From JAUIIK01 sp041390865 (GTDB lineage: Bacteria > Chloroflexota > Chloroflexia > Thermomicrobiales > CFX8): a DNA stretch of 64,000 bases. Every line of letters starts with the position of its first letter. Positions within the stretch are counted from its first letter, which is position 1. The position numbers and the translations under genes are program-made. Below the pieces are notes generated by a model. It searched no databases. It saw only the letters and a program-made list of their open reading frames with translations, and was not told the DNA's origin. This document shows, one piece after another, positions 1 through 8,101 of the stretch. The stretch is from positions 310,001 to 374,000 of the forward strand of contig JAWKPC010000002.1 of the NCBI GenBank assembly GCA_041390865.1. The letters are read 5' to 3'.

Positions 1-1
1 A

Positions 2-214
2 CTCGTCAATGGTTGCCATTACTGGAATCCTTTCACCAACGCTTATCCGGGGATGGCTATGGCTCGAGAACGCGAGATTCTCGCTCTCGCGCATCGATCC
101 AACAAGACGACGCTGCCCCCGACTTCATCGTCGTTTCCGGGTTGGGGTACTTCGGCAGAGTATGGCAGGATGGACGGACTGTCAAGACAGTCCGAAAAAG
201 TCGATTCTGTTTGA
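2..214 (+). CDS. Possible 3' end of a gene entering from the left edge
   Basis: An open frame runs in from base 2 with no stop and ends at TGA 212-214, giving about 70 residues beginning LVNGCHYWNPF and ending EKVDSV. The NGCHY stretch followed by a small-residue helix faintly recalls AhpD-like carboxymuconolactone decarboxylase folds, where an NGCxYC motif is usual, but the second cysteine is a tryptophan here, so I do not assign the family. No start codon or ribosome site is visible because the frame is open at the window edge. It may be a real C-terminus or chance. Confidence 0.3.
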   Translation, partial: LVNGCHYWNPFTNAYPGMAMAREREILALAHRSNKTTLPPTSSSFPGWGTSAEYGRMDGLSRQSEKVDSV

Positions 215-564
215 TTCAGCATTATATTCAGGCAAGAATTTGAGTTGCATCAGCCATATTCGCCTTTGTGCGCAAATGGCATCACCTCACAATAGGTGAG
301 GTAGTAATGGTGAAGATGGGGAGTGTGGCGCACTCGGGATCAGTTAGATATGAGCAGACTACTGTCAACGACACGGGGGGCACAAGCCATCACGACCGAC
401 TGACAATGTCTGCGTACGCATGAGGTCTGAAGTCACCGGCTGTGGTGAATCATGCCCCTACCGACTTCGCATTGCCTTCTTCAGCGAAACTGTTCGTGGG
501 CTGGGAAGAGGCGCGCCAACCGGAGAACACGCCCCATCCCCGAACGAGGGATTGGCAGGCGCTG
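215..564. other. Intergenic stretch without a recognisable gene
   Basis: No supported gene is seen in this stretch of about 350 bases. Its only structure is a short hairpin at about 286-302 (CCTCAC, four-base loop, GTGAGG) without a T-tract, so a terminator role for the preceding frame is doubtful. Short open frames here have no ribosome-binding site and coding-unlike composition. Confidence 0.5.
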
Positions 565-747
565 CTAGGGTTCGTCAGGTTGGCTGACGTTCGGATCGTC
601 CTCGGGATCATAGTCGACATCGCCACGGAGACGGGTCAGAGCCCAGACGAATCCGGCCAGACCGAAAGTGATCACAAAGGTGATCAGGAACTCGTCCCAG
701 GTGAAGCGGCCACTGTGGAGCAGGAGTAATAACGCTCGTTCTTGCAT
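565..747 (-). CDS. Small single-span membrane protein
   Basis: This 60-residue protein has an N-terminal amphipathic segment, one hydrophobic membrane span (about residues 20-37, LITFVITFGLAGFVWAL), a short basic LTRLRG stretch and a strongly acidic C-terminal tail (DVDYDPEDDPNVSQPDEP). The positive-inside rule would put the acidic tail next to the basic flank on the cytoplasmic side. No family is recognised. The ribosome-binding site is weak. The gene lies downstream of the SnoaL-like pseudogene on the same strand. The clean split into a membrane half and a charged half, with coding-like codon use, argues that it is real. Confidence 0.55.
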   Translation of the reverse strand: MQERALLLLLHSGRFTWDEFLITFVITFGLAGFVWALTRLRGDVDYDPEDDPNVSQPDEP

Positions 748-809
748 CTTGCTATCTGCTTCATGTTGATCGTCGTTCGCTCGATCGATAACCAGCTATC
801 TCACGACAA

Positions 810-1274
810 TTAACGCAGATTCTTCTCGCGGTTGGCATCGAGGCGGGCTTCCCAGCGGTCGATCTTCCAACCACCGACTTCTTTCACCAGCATTCCGGCA
901 TAGCGGCCGGGCGTTTCGGAGATGGTCCGCCCGTCGGGGCTGGTGCGGACCACCAGCAGGATGACGGAGACCTCGACGGTGTCGCCGGTCTGGCGGGTGA
1001 TGGCGACGTTGGTCAAGAGATACCGCTCCTAGCCGATCTCGCGTCTGCGGGAGATCGCGTTTACCGCGACCTGACGCAGTTCGGCGCGGCCGTTAGCTGT
1101 CGTCGTGGACTCGGCCGGCAGGGATTCATGAATCGTGAACCGTGCCCGCTCGGTGAAGAGCGCCGCCCATTCATCCGGCTTTCCGTCGTCGTAGAGCAGC
1201 GAGTAAGGCTGACGCCGAATGGCGGCATGGAGGGTGAACTTTTCTGTTCGAATGATGTTCGAGCGGTGAGGCGC
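810..1274 (-). pseudogene. SnoaL/NTF2-like protein with in-frame TAG
   Basis: Conceptual translation from 1274 to 810 gives a continuous NTF2-like (SnoaL_4 type) protein. It starts near NIIRTEKFTLHAAIRRQPYS, passes YDDGKPDEWAALFTERARF and GRAELRQ, and ends with a cone-fold half rich in beta strands (TVEVSVILLVV, GGWKIDRWEA). The frame is interrupted by one TAG at 1029-1031, exactly where the family has its conserved (R/H)YLLTNV strand; ERYLLTNVAI resumes in the same frame after it. The N-terminal side has no ATG, GTG or TTG after the preceding gene's TGA; the best candidate is ATT. Read-through, a base-call error or true pseudogenisation are all possible. The family usually covers small hydroxylating or isomerising enzymes acting on ring compounds. 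Confidence 0.6.
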
Positions 1275-1796
1275 TCAGTGGGCGAGATCCTCTCGTAGGA
1301 ATTCGCCAATGCGCCGTTCCCGAACAGCAACCGCCAGTTTCTTCATCGTATCGTAGATTACCGGAAGTTCGAGGTAGTCGATCAGGATCGCGGCCCAGGC
1401 TGCCCAGGCAGGCAGGCTGCTTGCCGCGGCTTCGCCGGTGAACTCGTTGACGACGAACTCGTCGGTGATCCAGAAGATGTGCAGCCACTGAGAGTTCAGG
1501 AACAGAAGAAAGAGCAGCGGCTTCCAGCTGAAGCCGTCGCGCCGGATCTCGTTGATGTAGATCAGCGAGACGCCGAGCAAGGCCGGGATCTCGGTGTAGT
1601 CGACGATCAGGATCAGGGCGTAGAAGATGCCCTCCGGATTGAACAGGCTCTCATCGAAGAGCCGCATGTAGACGACATCCATGCTCAGCCAGTAGAGGTG
1701 GACCAGCTGCAGGAGAAACAGACCGCCTGCGACGGCGATGTTGATCGTGTAGTTACGTTCGTACCAGTCGAAGAAGCTTCGCCAGATGTCTCTCAC
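1275..1796 (-). CDS. Polytopic membrane protein under a Fur-type operator
   Basis: This 173-residue protein starts at GTG 1796 behind a GGGGGA ribosome site. It has four likely membrane spans: about residues 18-37 (NIAVAGGLFLLQLVHLYW), 58-78 (GIFYALILIVDYTEIPALLG), 90-112 (WKPLLFLLFLNSQWLHIFWI) and 125-150. Acidic residues sit inside or next to spans (VDYTE, IDYLELP), a repeated D-Y-x-E-x-P pattern that could bind a metal. I do not recognise the family. A near-palindromic 32-bp Fur/Zur-type site lies 47-78 bases upstream, which suggests derepression under iron (or zinc) limitation and a role in metal handling. It is followed directly, in the same frame, by the SnoaL-like pseudogene. Confidence 0.75.
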   Translation of the reverse strand: MRDIWRSFFDWYERNYTINIAVAGGLFLLQLVHLYWLSMDVVYMRLFDESLFNPEGIFYALILIVDYTEIPALLGVSLIYINEIRRDGFSWKPLLFLLFLNSQWLHIFWITDEFVVNEFTGEAAASSLPAWAAWAAILIDYLELPVIYDTMKKLAVAVRERRIGEFLREDLAH

Positions 1797-1842
1797 TCGT
1801 CATCCCCCGATTGTCGAGTAAACCGACCTGGGCGGTCGGAAT

Positions 1843-1874
1843 TGATAATCATTTCTACGTGAGAATCATTATCA
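1843..1874. promoter_or_regulatory. Tandem Fur-family (Fur/Zur) operator
   Basis: The 32 bases form a near-palindrome: TGATAAT, 18 bases, ATTATCA, with 24 of 32 positions symmetric. The right half contains TGAGAATCATTATCA (1860-1874), which matches the 7-1-7 Fur consensus TGATAATnATTATCA at all but one position. The left half (1843-1857) is a weaker second 7-1-7 site. It is much more AT-rich than its surroundings and sits just upstream of the minus-strand membrane gene. Family knowledge: Fur dimers bind such overlapping or tandem sites and repress when loaded with metal. Fur and Zur cannot be separated from sequence alone. Confidence 0.75.
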
Positions 1875-1878
1875 TCTA

Positions 1879-2720
1879 TTCTCGACTCGGGTGCAAGAAC
1901 GCCCGAAATCCTCGACGATGCCGGTTGCTCCGATCGGGGCAGAAATTGAATCTGGGCGGCGATTCATCCCATGCTTGGAGGAAGGGGACAAGGAACATTC
2001 ACAAAAGCGGAGAGATGGTAGCCGCTCGCGAAGAGCGCAGAACGACGAGCGAAGTCGAACGAGACGAGCAGGAAACTCATGAGCGGAGCACGGGCAAGCG
2101 ATGTCAGATGGGGACGGGTGACGGCACGCTGCTGGTTCATACGTCGCCTTCTCTGTCCATATTATGGGAACCCGGTCGTCGAATCACGTACTGTTTGATC
2201 GGCGATGCGATCGGCGGAGAAGGTTTTGAATCTCTGGTACAGGGCAGGAAGCATCTCCGGCGATCACACCGTATGGGGACTTCGGACGGCGAACGCTGGC
2301 CTGGCGGTGATCGAGCCTGTTGTTCGTCTGGATTGCCGTGATGGCCGGGCTGTTCGAGCTACTTACAGGGCGTCGCTCCCGGATCCTTCACGGTCCGGCG
2401 GAGATCATCTACGGCATTCAGTGATGGGACATCGTCGGAACTGTTCTTGAGTGCCTGATTCCATCTGATACGCTCAATGCACTGGAGTATCTTGTCGTCG
2501 TGTGCTGGAGTTGAGTCTATCGATGAGCCATCGTAGGATGGTGCTCGATCGGCCTCACCCTGAGTTTCGGCTCTCGAGGAAGACGCCTGACGAGCTGACG
2601 CCTATTCACCGAACGAGCTAGCGCGACATGAGTGCCTCGTTATCCATGCGTTCGAGGCTGAGATCAACGCAGTGGTCACTTGCACGACCATCGCGTAGGA
2701 AAAATGTCATGACTCATACC
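1879..2720. pseudogene. Eroded region with HdeD-like and aminotransferase-tail remnants
   Basis: No intact gene is supported in about 840 bases. On the plus strand near 2200-2460 a frame-broken stretch reads RSAEKVLNLWYRAG, then GLRTANAGLAVI, then (next frame) LLFVWIAVMAGLFELLTGRR, then after a stop WDIVGTVLECL. This pattern of paired hydrophobic helices with a basic turn resembles the HdeD/DUF308 membrane family, but the match is only by eye. On the minus strand, 2466-2505 reads DDKILQCIERI, and about 2622-2660 reads LERM followed by an EAL-like tail. Both echo the C-terminus of the aminotransferase encoded at 6632. I read the whole stretch as gene debris. Confidence 0.35.
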
Positions 2721-2785
2721 TTGCGGTGCTATTCTGGGAATGCATTCACAATCGACGGCGTGAAGATCAGGGAAGAGTTGAGCAT

Positions 2786-3394
2786 ATGAGCGACGCTGTC
2801 GATAACTCGTTGCAGCAGCCGGTCATCAATATTCAAGGCGAACGTGTTAGCCTGGGACCGTTTGCTGAAGAGCACCTCGAAGCATTTCATCGCTGGCACA
2901 ATGACTACGAGACGATGCGCACCTGGATATCGTTACCTCGACCGCGAACTCTGACGCAGGCGTCCAACTTGTATAAGTACTGGGTCGATCAATCCGATTG
3001 GCAGTCGTTCGCGATCTACGAGAATGCCTCCTGGCGGCATATTGGAGCGACGCTGCTCATCGACATTCATCACACTGACGGGACTGCAGAGTTCGGGATC
3101 ATGATTGGCGAGCCGGATGCGCGCGGCAAAGGGTACGGAACCGAGGCAACTGCTCTCATGCTTGATCATGCTTTTCTGGCTCTGGGACTGAGCAATGTGA
3201 TGCTCCGCGTCTACTCATACAATCTTGCAGGAATTCATGTCTATGAGAAAGTCGGGTTCCGGGTAATGGGAATCCGGCGAAAGAGCAAACTGATGGGCGG
3301 TAAGCTCTGGGACACGATCTATATGGAAGCGCTTGCCGACGAGTTCGAGAGCCCGGTACTTGGCAAGATCCTTGTTCCCGATCAACCCAGGTAG
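2786..3394 (+). CDS. GNAT N-acetyltransferase (RimJ/RimL type)
   Basis: This 202-residue GNAT protein of the Acetyltransf_3 subgroup should move an acetyl group from acetyl-CoA to an amine, often a protein N-terminus or an antibiotic or polyamine; the substrate is unknown. The acetyl-CoA loop is visible as DARGKGYGTEAT (about residues 111-122, RxxGxG core), followed by helix ALMLDHAFLALGL and the family's NLAGIHVYEKVGF motif (N-x-x-A-x-x-x-Y-x-K-x-G-F). An upstream ATG at 2726 exists, but the ATG at 2786 has a GGAAGAG ribosome site about 10 bases before it and is preferred. It stands alone between eroded DNA and a convergent neighbour. Confidence 0.85.
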   Translation: MSDAVDNSLQQPVINIQGERVSLGPFAEEHLEAFHRWHNDYETMRTWISLPRPRTLTQASNLYKYWVDQSDWQSFAIYENASWRHIGATLLIDIHHTDGTAEFGIMIGEPDARGKGYGTEATALMLDHAFLALGLSNVMLRVYSYNLAGIHVYEKVGFRVMGIRRKSKLMGGKLWDTIYMEALADEFESPVLGKILVPDQPR

Positions 3395-3414
3395 CGTGTC
3401 GCTCCACCAGTCCC

Positions 3415-3525
3415 TCAGCGCGACTTGAGCGCCTCGTCCATACGCTCAAACGCCTGGAGCATCTTATCGTCGACCCGGAGGAGGGTGAAGCACATGTAGT
3501 CGCTCCACTGCTCGCCGATCGGATG
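3415..3525 (-). pseudogene. Detached C-terminus of an aminotransferase
   Basis: The minus strand encodes GEQWSDYMCFTLLRVDDKM followed by LQAFERMDEALKSR and a stop. This is nearly the same as the last 33 residues of the intact aminotransferase ending at 6632 (GEKWSDYMRFTLLQPDDKM, then LQALERMDEAL). The similarity covers about 100 bases and stops abruptly near 3520, where the sequence reading into the fragment is unrelated. No catalytic domain is present. I read it as the remnant of a duplicated or recombined aminotransferase gene. Confidence 0.65.
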
Positions 3526-3604
3526 ACGAAGATCGGTGGAGGGACCGCTCTCGTGAGGTCGATGATGCGCTCGGATTTCGCGGTATTGAGCCGGACTATG
3601 TAGG

Positions 3605-5452
3605 TCACGGAACCACTTCCACGGTATCCCAGAGCGAGAACCAGGTTCCATCGTTGAACTGACCGGTCAGCAGCACCGTCTGGGTGCCCGCCTCGATCAT
3701 CAGATCGCTGATAGGGAATGAGACGACCACGTCGTCATATCCATCTCCGTTGACGTCGCGTATCCGCGATGGGTGCAAATCGTCTTCATCCGACCACCAC
3801 CCGGCGGAGATGGCGCCTTCCAGTTCGAGCGTACTGACGTCGATCTGGGTAGCGTCGAATTGATCGTTGCTCAAGATCGCCACCGGTACCGAACCGGGGC
3901 CTCCCATACTGATGAAATTGGTGCTGCTGCCGGGTTGGACAATCATTTGTGCGGTACCGCCGCCGACACATCCTCCTGACTGGCCATTCTCCTCACAGAG
4001 GTAGCTGACCTTGAAGTTCCAACCGTTGCGATTCAGGAAGAAGTCGTCCTTCGAGACACCGAGGCTGCAGGTGCCTGACTCCCATGTCGCCGTGTTGTCT
4101 CGGGTCGGCACGCATGTATCCAGAAGTTCCAGGTCGAGAATAGTATGGAGAGAATCGGTTGAGGCATCGCGGACCTGCGCATAACAGATGCCGCTGTTGT
4201 TCGCGCCGACGAAGTAGTAGTCGATCTTGTCAGGCGGTTGGTTATAGGCAGAAGTACAGGCCTCCTGAGATCCAAACGAAGAGTACCGCAGGTTCCAGAC
4301 TGAAGGCGCGAGCGTCTGCATGACCCAGAGCGAGAATTGCTTGCGACCCGTGCTGGTGAGATAGCGGTTGACCCACGCATCGGCGGGATCCCACGCGCCG
4401 GAAGACTTCTGGAGCGCGACATAGCTCAGGAGCGTGGCATCCCCGGCCACGAAAGTGTGACCGGCGGTGATGGCGTCCTGGTTCTGCTGGCTGAGCGTGG
4501 TGTACTGGGTCTGCGCATCAGCCCAGGTGCCCTCGAACGAGTCGCTACTCGACAGGTTCAAGCCGCCACTAATCAGGGCTGCGGCGCTGGCGCCAACCGC
4601 CGAGGAAACCGGCCCACCCAGCGGGGCGAGCTTGAACGGCACGAGGAACAGATTCTGCCAGAAGGCATCGACCTTCTGCTTCGACATATCCTCGCCGAAG
4701 AGGGTCAGGGCTGTGGACGTGAGCATCGATTGCTCGTTGGCATAGATGGCGCTGTAGAGGCTCTGGAGATCGCTGAAGTAGCTCGAGGCGGACTCTGCCT
4801 CCGCGAGCTCGTTGTACAGCTGCTCGGCAACGCTGTTCCAATCGTCCAGGGTCATCCCGGAGGGTGGCGTGATCGACGTCTGATCCCCAAGATCATTACA
4901 GGTTTCCGTCGGGATCTCTGTCCAGTCGTTCCACGTGTTTTCGTCCGCTCCGAAGAAAAGACAACCCTTGTAGTTGCCAAGCGTTGTCGGGTCGGTGGTG
5001 TACTGGTCTCGCACGGTCTGACCGGAATCGATCGTCAGGAAGACGCCAACGAAATCGTAGGCTGTCAGCTGGCTGCCGGTGAAGGCCGGGAGTCCGTAAG
5101 CGGTCGGGTTGTCCCAGGCGTTGGCCGATACCTCGTTCCAGGACCAGGTTCGGACTCCATAGAGGCCGCGCGCGATAAGGTCGGCATCGCCGTCTCCATT
5201 GATGTCGCCGTTCTGGATCGTTAGAAAGTTACCGGCTTCGGTCCAGTGCTCATCGCTGAGGGCGGGGTTGTTCGCCCCGACCTGCGACCAGCCGCCATCG
5301 ACCCAACGGTAGGTGTCGATTCCGGAGGAGCTGCGAGCCAGGAGCTCGGCCGCGCCGTCGCCGTCGATGTCGCCGGTCTGGATCGTCCGGTAGTACTCGG
5401 GGACGTTCCAGCCGGTCGCGTCTTTCCAGTCTGGGGTGGCCTTCTGGAGCAA
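3605..5452 (-). CDS. FG-GAP/VCBS surface protein, C-terminal part after frameshift
   Basis: The frame is open from about 5622, but its first ATG is at 5452. It continues the protein begun at 6447: it carries the fifth repeat (reading DVNGDNTDELLGR before the ATG), the sixth (DIDGDGAAELLAR) and the seventh (DINGDGDADLIAR). About 500 residues without a recognised domain follow, rich in Trp, Tyr and Cys pairs. The end has another calcium-type loop (RDVNGDGYDDVVVSF, about residues 565-580) and a final beta-rich segment. D-x-D/N-G-D-x loops bind calcium in FG-GAP beta-propellers. The large middle domain is unassigned. The break from the N-terminal part looks like one missing G near 5624. Confidence 0.75.
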   Translation of the reverse strand: MLQKATPDWKDATGWNVPEYYRTIQTGDIDGDGAAELLARSSSGIDTYRWVDGGWSQVGANNPALSDEHWTEAGNFLTIQNGDINGDGDADLIARGLYGVRTWSWNEVSANAWDNPTAYGLPAFTGSQLTAYDFVGVFLTIDSGQTVRDQYTTDPTTLGNYKGCLFFGADENTWNDWTEIPTETCNDLGDQTSITPPSGMTLDDWNSVAEQLYNELAEAESASSYFSDLQSLYSAIYANEQSMLTSTALTLFGEDMSKQKVDAFWQNLFLVPFKLAPLGGPVSSAVGASAAALISGGLNLSSSDSFEGTWADAQTQYTTLSQQNQDAITAGHTFVAGDATLLSYVALQKSSGAWDPADAWVNRYLTSTGRKQFSLWVMQTLAPSVWNLRYSSFGSQEACTSAYNQPPDKIDYYFVGANNSGICYAQVRDASTDSLHTILDLELLDTCVPTRDNTATWESGTCSLGVSKDDFFLNRNGWNFKVSYLCEENGQSGGCVGGGTAQMIVQPGSSTNFISMGGPGSVPVAILSNDQFDATQIDVSTLELEGAISAGWWSDEDDLHPSRIRDVNGDGYDDVVVSFPISDLMIEAGTQTVLLTGQFNDGTWFSLWDTVEVVP

Positions 5453-5622
5453 TTGCCAGCCTGTCCCGTTCCACTCGTAGGTGTCGATACCGGTTGCTGT
5501 TCGACCGAGCAGCTCGTCCGTGTTGTCGCCGTTGACGTCGGCGGTCTGGATCGTCAGGTAGTACTGCGGCTGATCCCAGCCACCAGTGTCGTTCCAGTCT
5601 GGAGATCCGGCCTTGATCAGGT

Positions 5623-6447
5623 TCAGGCGCCGCCGCCCCAGTCGTAGCTCTCGATACCGGCCGTACCCCGGGCAAGAATCTCCTCTGCGCCGTCGCCGTC
5701 AATGTCTCCGGCCTGAATCGTCTGATAGTACTGTGGGGCATTCCAGCCGTAGGCATCGCTCCATGCCGGGCGTTCTGTCCCGATCTGATCCCAGCCGCTG
5801 CCGTTCCAGCGGTAGGTATTGAGCCCGTCCGCGTCACGGGCGAGGAGTTCCGCTGCATGGTCGCCGTCGATGTCCGCCGTCTGGATCGTCTCGTAGTATT
5901 CAGGTTTGTCCCAGCCAGCATCGTTCGTCCAGGATGGATCATCGGATTTCAGCAGATCCCAGCCGGTGCCGTTCCACTTGTAGGTGTACAGGCCATCTTT
6001 TCCACGGCCGAGGAGCTCGGCGGATCCGTCGCCGTCGATGTCTGCGGTCTGGATCGTCGCGTAATACTCAGGCCTGTCCCAGCCATCGCTGTCCGATAAA
6101 GGGCCACTGCCCGTGATCTGGTTCCAGACGGCGTGACCGTTGGCGGCATCCCATTTCTGGACGCTGATCCCATCCGGACCACGGGCCAGTAGTTCGTCAG
6201 CGCCGTCACCGTCGATATCGGCGAGCTGTATCGTGGAGTAGTAGCTAGCTTCGGACCAGCGATTGACATCGGCCCACTGTGGCAGGGTAAAGATCGGCCC
6301 AGCCGAGGTGTTGTAGCAGGCGTCGCCATTCTCGGCGGAGCAGATGGTGTCGCCGGCGGATTGTGCCGTGGCCGAATATTCAAGGTGAATGGCCGGAAGC
6401 ATGCTCAGACCGACAAGCGTGCAAATGGCGACGGTGATTCCGCGCAT
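5623..6447 (-). CDS. FG-GAP/VCBS surface protein, N-terminal part
   Basis: Translation most likely starts at ATG 6447 (MRGITVAICTLVGL), six bases after GGAG; a TTG lies 12 bases upstream. A signal peptide covers roughly residues 1-30 (cleavage near SATAQS). Four repeats of about 55 residues follow, each with a YYxTIQ strand, a DIDGDGxxELLAR calcium loop and a GIxxYxW strand, as in FG-GAP/VCBS beta-propeller blades. The frame ends at TGA 5623-5625, inside the fourth repeat. Adding one G to GCCTGAACC gives GCCTGGAACC and joins it to the downstream frame, predicting a secreted seven-repeat protein of about 945 residues. Such proteins act outside the cell in adhesion or glycan binding. Confidence 0.8.
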   Translation of the reverse strand: MRGITVAICTLVGLSMLPAIHLEYSATAQSAGDTICSAENGDACYNTSAGPIFTLPQWADVNRWSEASYYSTIQLADIDGDGADELLARGPDGISVQKWDAANGHAVWNQITGSGPLSDSDGWDRPEYYATIQTADIDGDGSAELLGRGKDGLYTYKWNGTGWDLLKSDDPSWTNDAGWDKPEYYETIQTADIDGDHAAELLARDADGLNTYRWNGSGWDQIGTERPAWSDAYGWNAPQYYQTIQAGDIDGDGAEEILARGTAGIESYDWGGGA

Positions 6448-6631
6448 ACGAAGCTCCAAACACGTACCGAATGTCCGAGTCTTCCGGGGTAAGAGTGGCT
6501 CACGAGGTCACAGCCTGTGGCCAGGACTCATCGGCATACATTTACTCGGGACATCGTAGCGTAAGCACGGTGTCGCCGCTCGTTCGATGGCAGGACACCA
6601 TGAACGCACCCGGCCGGGTTATCAGGTCCGG

Positions 6632-7792
6632 CTATCGCGCCTTGTCGAGCGCCTCGTCCATGCGTTCCAGTGCCTGGAGCATCTTGTCGTCTGGCTGGAG
6701 GAGGGTGAAGCGCATGTAGTCGCTCCACTTCTCGCCGAAGCCGCTGCCGGGGAAGACCATGACGGCTGCGTTCTGGAGCCAGAAGTAGGAGAGCTGCATG
6801 GCATCCATACCGGTCGAGCTGATGTTGGCCCAGATGTAGAAGGCTCCCTGGGATGAGCCGAAGCTGAACCCCATCTCCTTCAATCCGTCCATCAGCACCT
6901 TTCGGCGGTGGGCATAGAGATCGCGCATCTCCCGGACGGCGTCCTGCGGCCCTTCCAGCGCCGCGACGGCGGCCCACTGGGAGACGGTCGGGGCGTGGAC
7001 GTTGATCATCGCTTTCAGGCTGGCGACGGCCTGGATGAATTCCGACGGGGCGGCGATGTAGCCGACCCGCCAGCCGGTCATCGCGTACGCCTTCGAGAGC
7101 CCGTTCAGGGTGATCGTCCGCTCCCGCATCCCCGGCAATGATCCGATGCTGAGGTGCTCGGCTCCGTCATAGAGGAAATGCTCGTAGATCTCGTCGCTAA
7201 TGACGATCAGGTCGCGTTCGATGGCCAGCTCGGCGATCTTCCGCAGCTCATCGGGCGGGATGACCGCGGCGGTCGGGTTGCTCGGCGTGATCAGGAGCAG
7301 CGCCTTCGAGCGTTCGGTCAGGTGCGCTTCGATGTCGGCGGCCTGGAGGGCGAAGTCGTGCTCCAGGTCGGTCGGGACGAGAACGATTTTCCCGCCGGCC
7401 AGGTTGATCGCGGCGTCGTAGGCCGGGTAGCGCGGGTCGGGCACCAGCACCTCGTCGCCGGGATCGACCAGCGACTGGATCAGTAGAAAGAGCGCTTCCT
7501 GGCTGCCGGTCGTCACCAGGACCTCGGTCTCGGCGTCGACGATGACGTCGTTCTCGCGTTCGAGTTTGCTCGCGATGGCCCGACGCAGCTCGATCAGCCC
7601 CTGGGTCGGAGCCGGGCCGGTTCTGCCCTCGTCGATCGCCCGGTCGGCTGCTTCGATGATGTGCTGGGGCGTGGCGGAGTCGGGATCGCCGAGCCCCAGG
7701 CTAATCAGGTCCGGCGTCTCGTTGGCCAGTGCCTGGAGGGTGAAGATATCGACCTCTTCGAGTGTCGGGTCTGCGGTTTTCGGCTCTGCCAT
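6632..7792 (-). CDS. Class I/II PLP-dependent aminotransferase
   Basis: This 386-residue fold-type I aminotransferase swaps an amino group between an amino acid and a 2-oxo acid using pyridoxal phosphate. Visible active-site elements in order: TQGLIELR, the TPSNPT substrate/cofactor asparagine motif, ISDEIYEHF with the PLP-pairing Asp and Tyr, the Schiff-base lysine in LNGLSKAYAMTGWRVGY, and the substrate carboxylate arginine in DYMRFTL. The start MAEPKTADP at 7792 is chosen because AAGGAGA lies seven bases upstream; an earlier ATG at 7885 lacks support and runs through a palindromic repeat. Substrate is not clear; aspartate-, LL-DAP- and alanine-type enzymes share this pattern. Its 3' end has decayed copies at 3415, 2622 and 2466. 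Confidence 0.9.
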   Translation of the reverse strand: MAEPKTADPTLEEVDIFTLQALANETPDLISLGLGDPDSATPQHIIEAADRAIDEGRTGPAPTQGLIELRRAIASKLERENDVIVDAETEVLVTTGSQEALFLLIQSLVDPGDEVLVPDPRYPAYDAAINLAGGKIVLVPTDLEHDFALQAADIEAHLTERSKALLLITPSNPTAAVIPPDELRKIAELAIERDLIVISDEIYEHFLYDGAEHLSIGSLPGMRERTITLNGLSKAYAMTGWRVGYIAAPSEFIQAVASLKAMINVHAPTVSQWAAVAALEGPQDAVREMRDLYAHRRKVLMDGLKEMGFSFGSSQGAFYIWANISSTGMDAMQLSYFWLQNAAVMVFPGSGFGEKWSDYMRFTLLQPDDKMLQALERMDEALDKAR

Positions 7793-7828
7793 CGTTTGTT
7801 CTCCTTCTGCCGGGGTTACGGACAAAAG

Positions 7829-7856
7829 AAGACGCCCCGCCGGGACGTCTCTACAT
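7829..7856. repeat. Short GC palindrome upstream of the aminotransferase
   Basis: AGACGCCCCGCCGGGACGTCT is a near-perfect inverted repeat with flanking GTAGAG-like bases on the minus strand. Similar short palindromes built around GACG-CCGG-CGTC are common intergenic elements in some bacterial genomes. It lies 37 bases before the aminotransferase start, so a transcript from upstream would carry the hairpin in its leader. Confidence 0.45.
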
Positions 7857-7898
7857 AAGGGCCTGTGTTGAGCGAGTGAGTGCATTCCTCAGCGTGGT

Positions 7899-8065
7899 CG
7901 TCCTGAACTGAGGCTCCGCGCAGTCGAAGGATCCAGTTCCGGTGTTGGAGTATTCGATGGATGCGAAGGAGCAGCGAACCATGCTCATAACGGCTCTTGT
8001 TTCCAGCGAATCATGGGCGAATCGAGTAGATCCTTCGACTGCGCAAAGCCTCCGCTCAGGATGAC
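7899..8065. repeat. Fold-back repeat element, GCTCAGGATGAC family
   Basis: The left arm (7899-7934) and right arm (8029-8065) are inverted copies. The left arm reads TCCTGAACTGAGGCTCCGCG and then CAGTCGAAGGATCC. The right arm reads GATCCTTCGACTGCGC and then AAGCCTCCGCTCAGGATGAC. About 95 bases separate them. The pair fills most of the gap between the two aminotransferase genes. No open frame or transposase is linked, so it looks like a REP/MITE-type element. The pair at 10299-10494 has the same design. Confidence 0.65.
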
Positions 8066-8101
8066 ATGTTTGTGTGTTGTTGAGTCTCGATGTGGACATC
8101 G

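Noticed and set aside
1275..1277. TGA recoding that would fuse the membrane protein to the SnoaL-like frame
   Set aside because: The two are in the same frame by chance of one stop, but the fold boundary fits separate proteins, and no Sec/Pyl-type signal is visible.
1811..2341. 176-codon plus-strand open frame after the Fur box
   Set aside because: It begins inside the Fur operator, is rich in Arg/Ser, has no ribosome site and overlaps recognisable debris in other frames.
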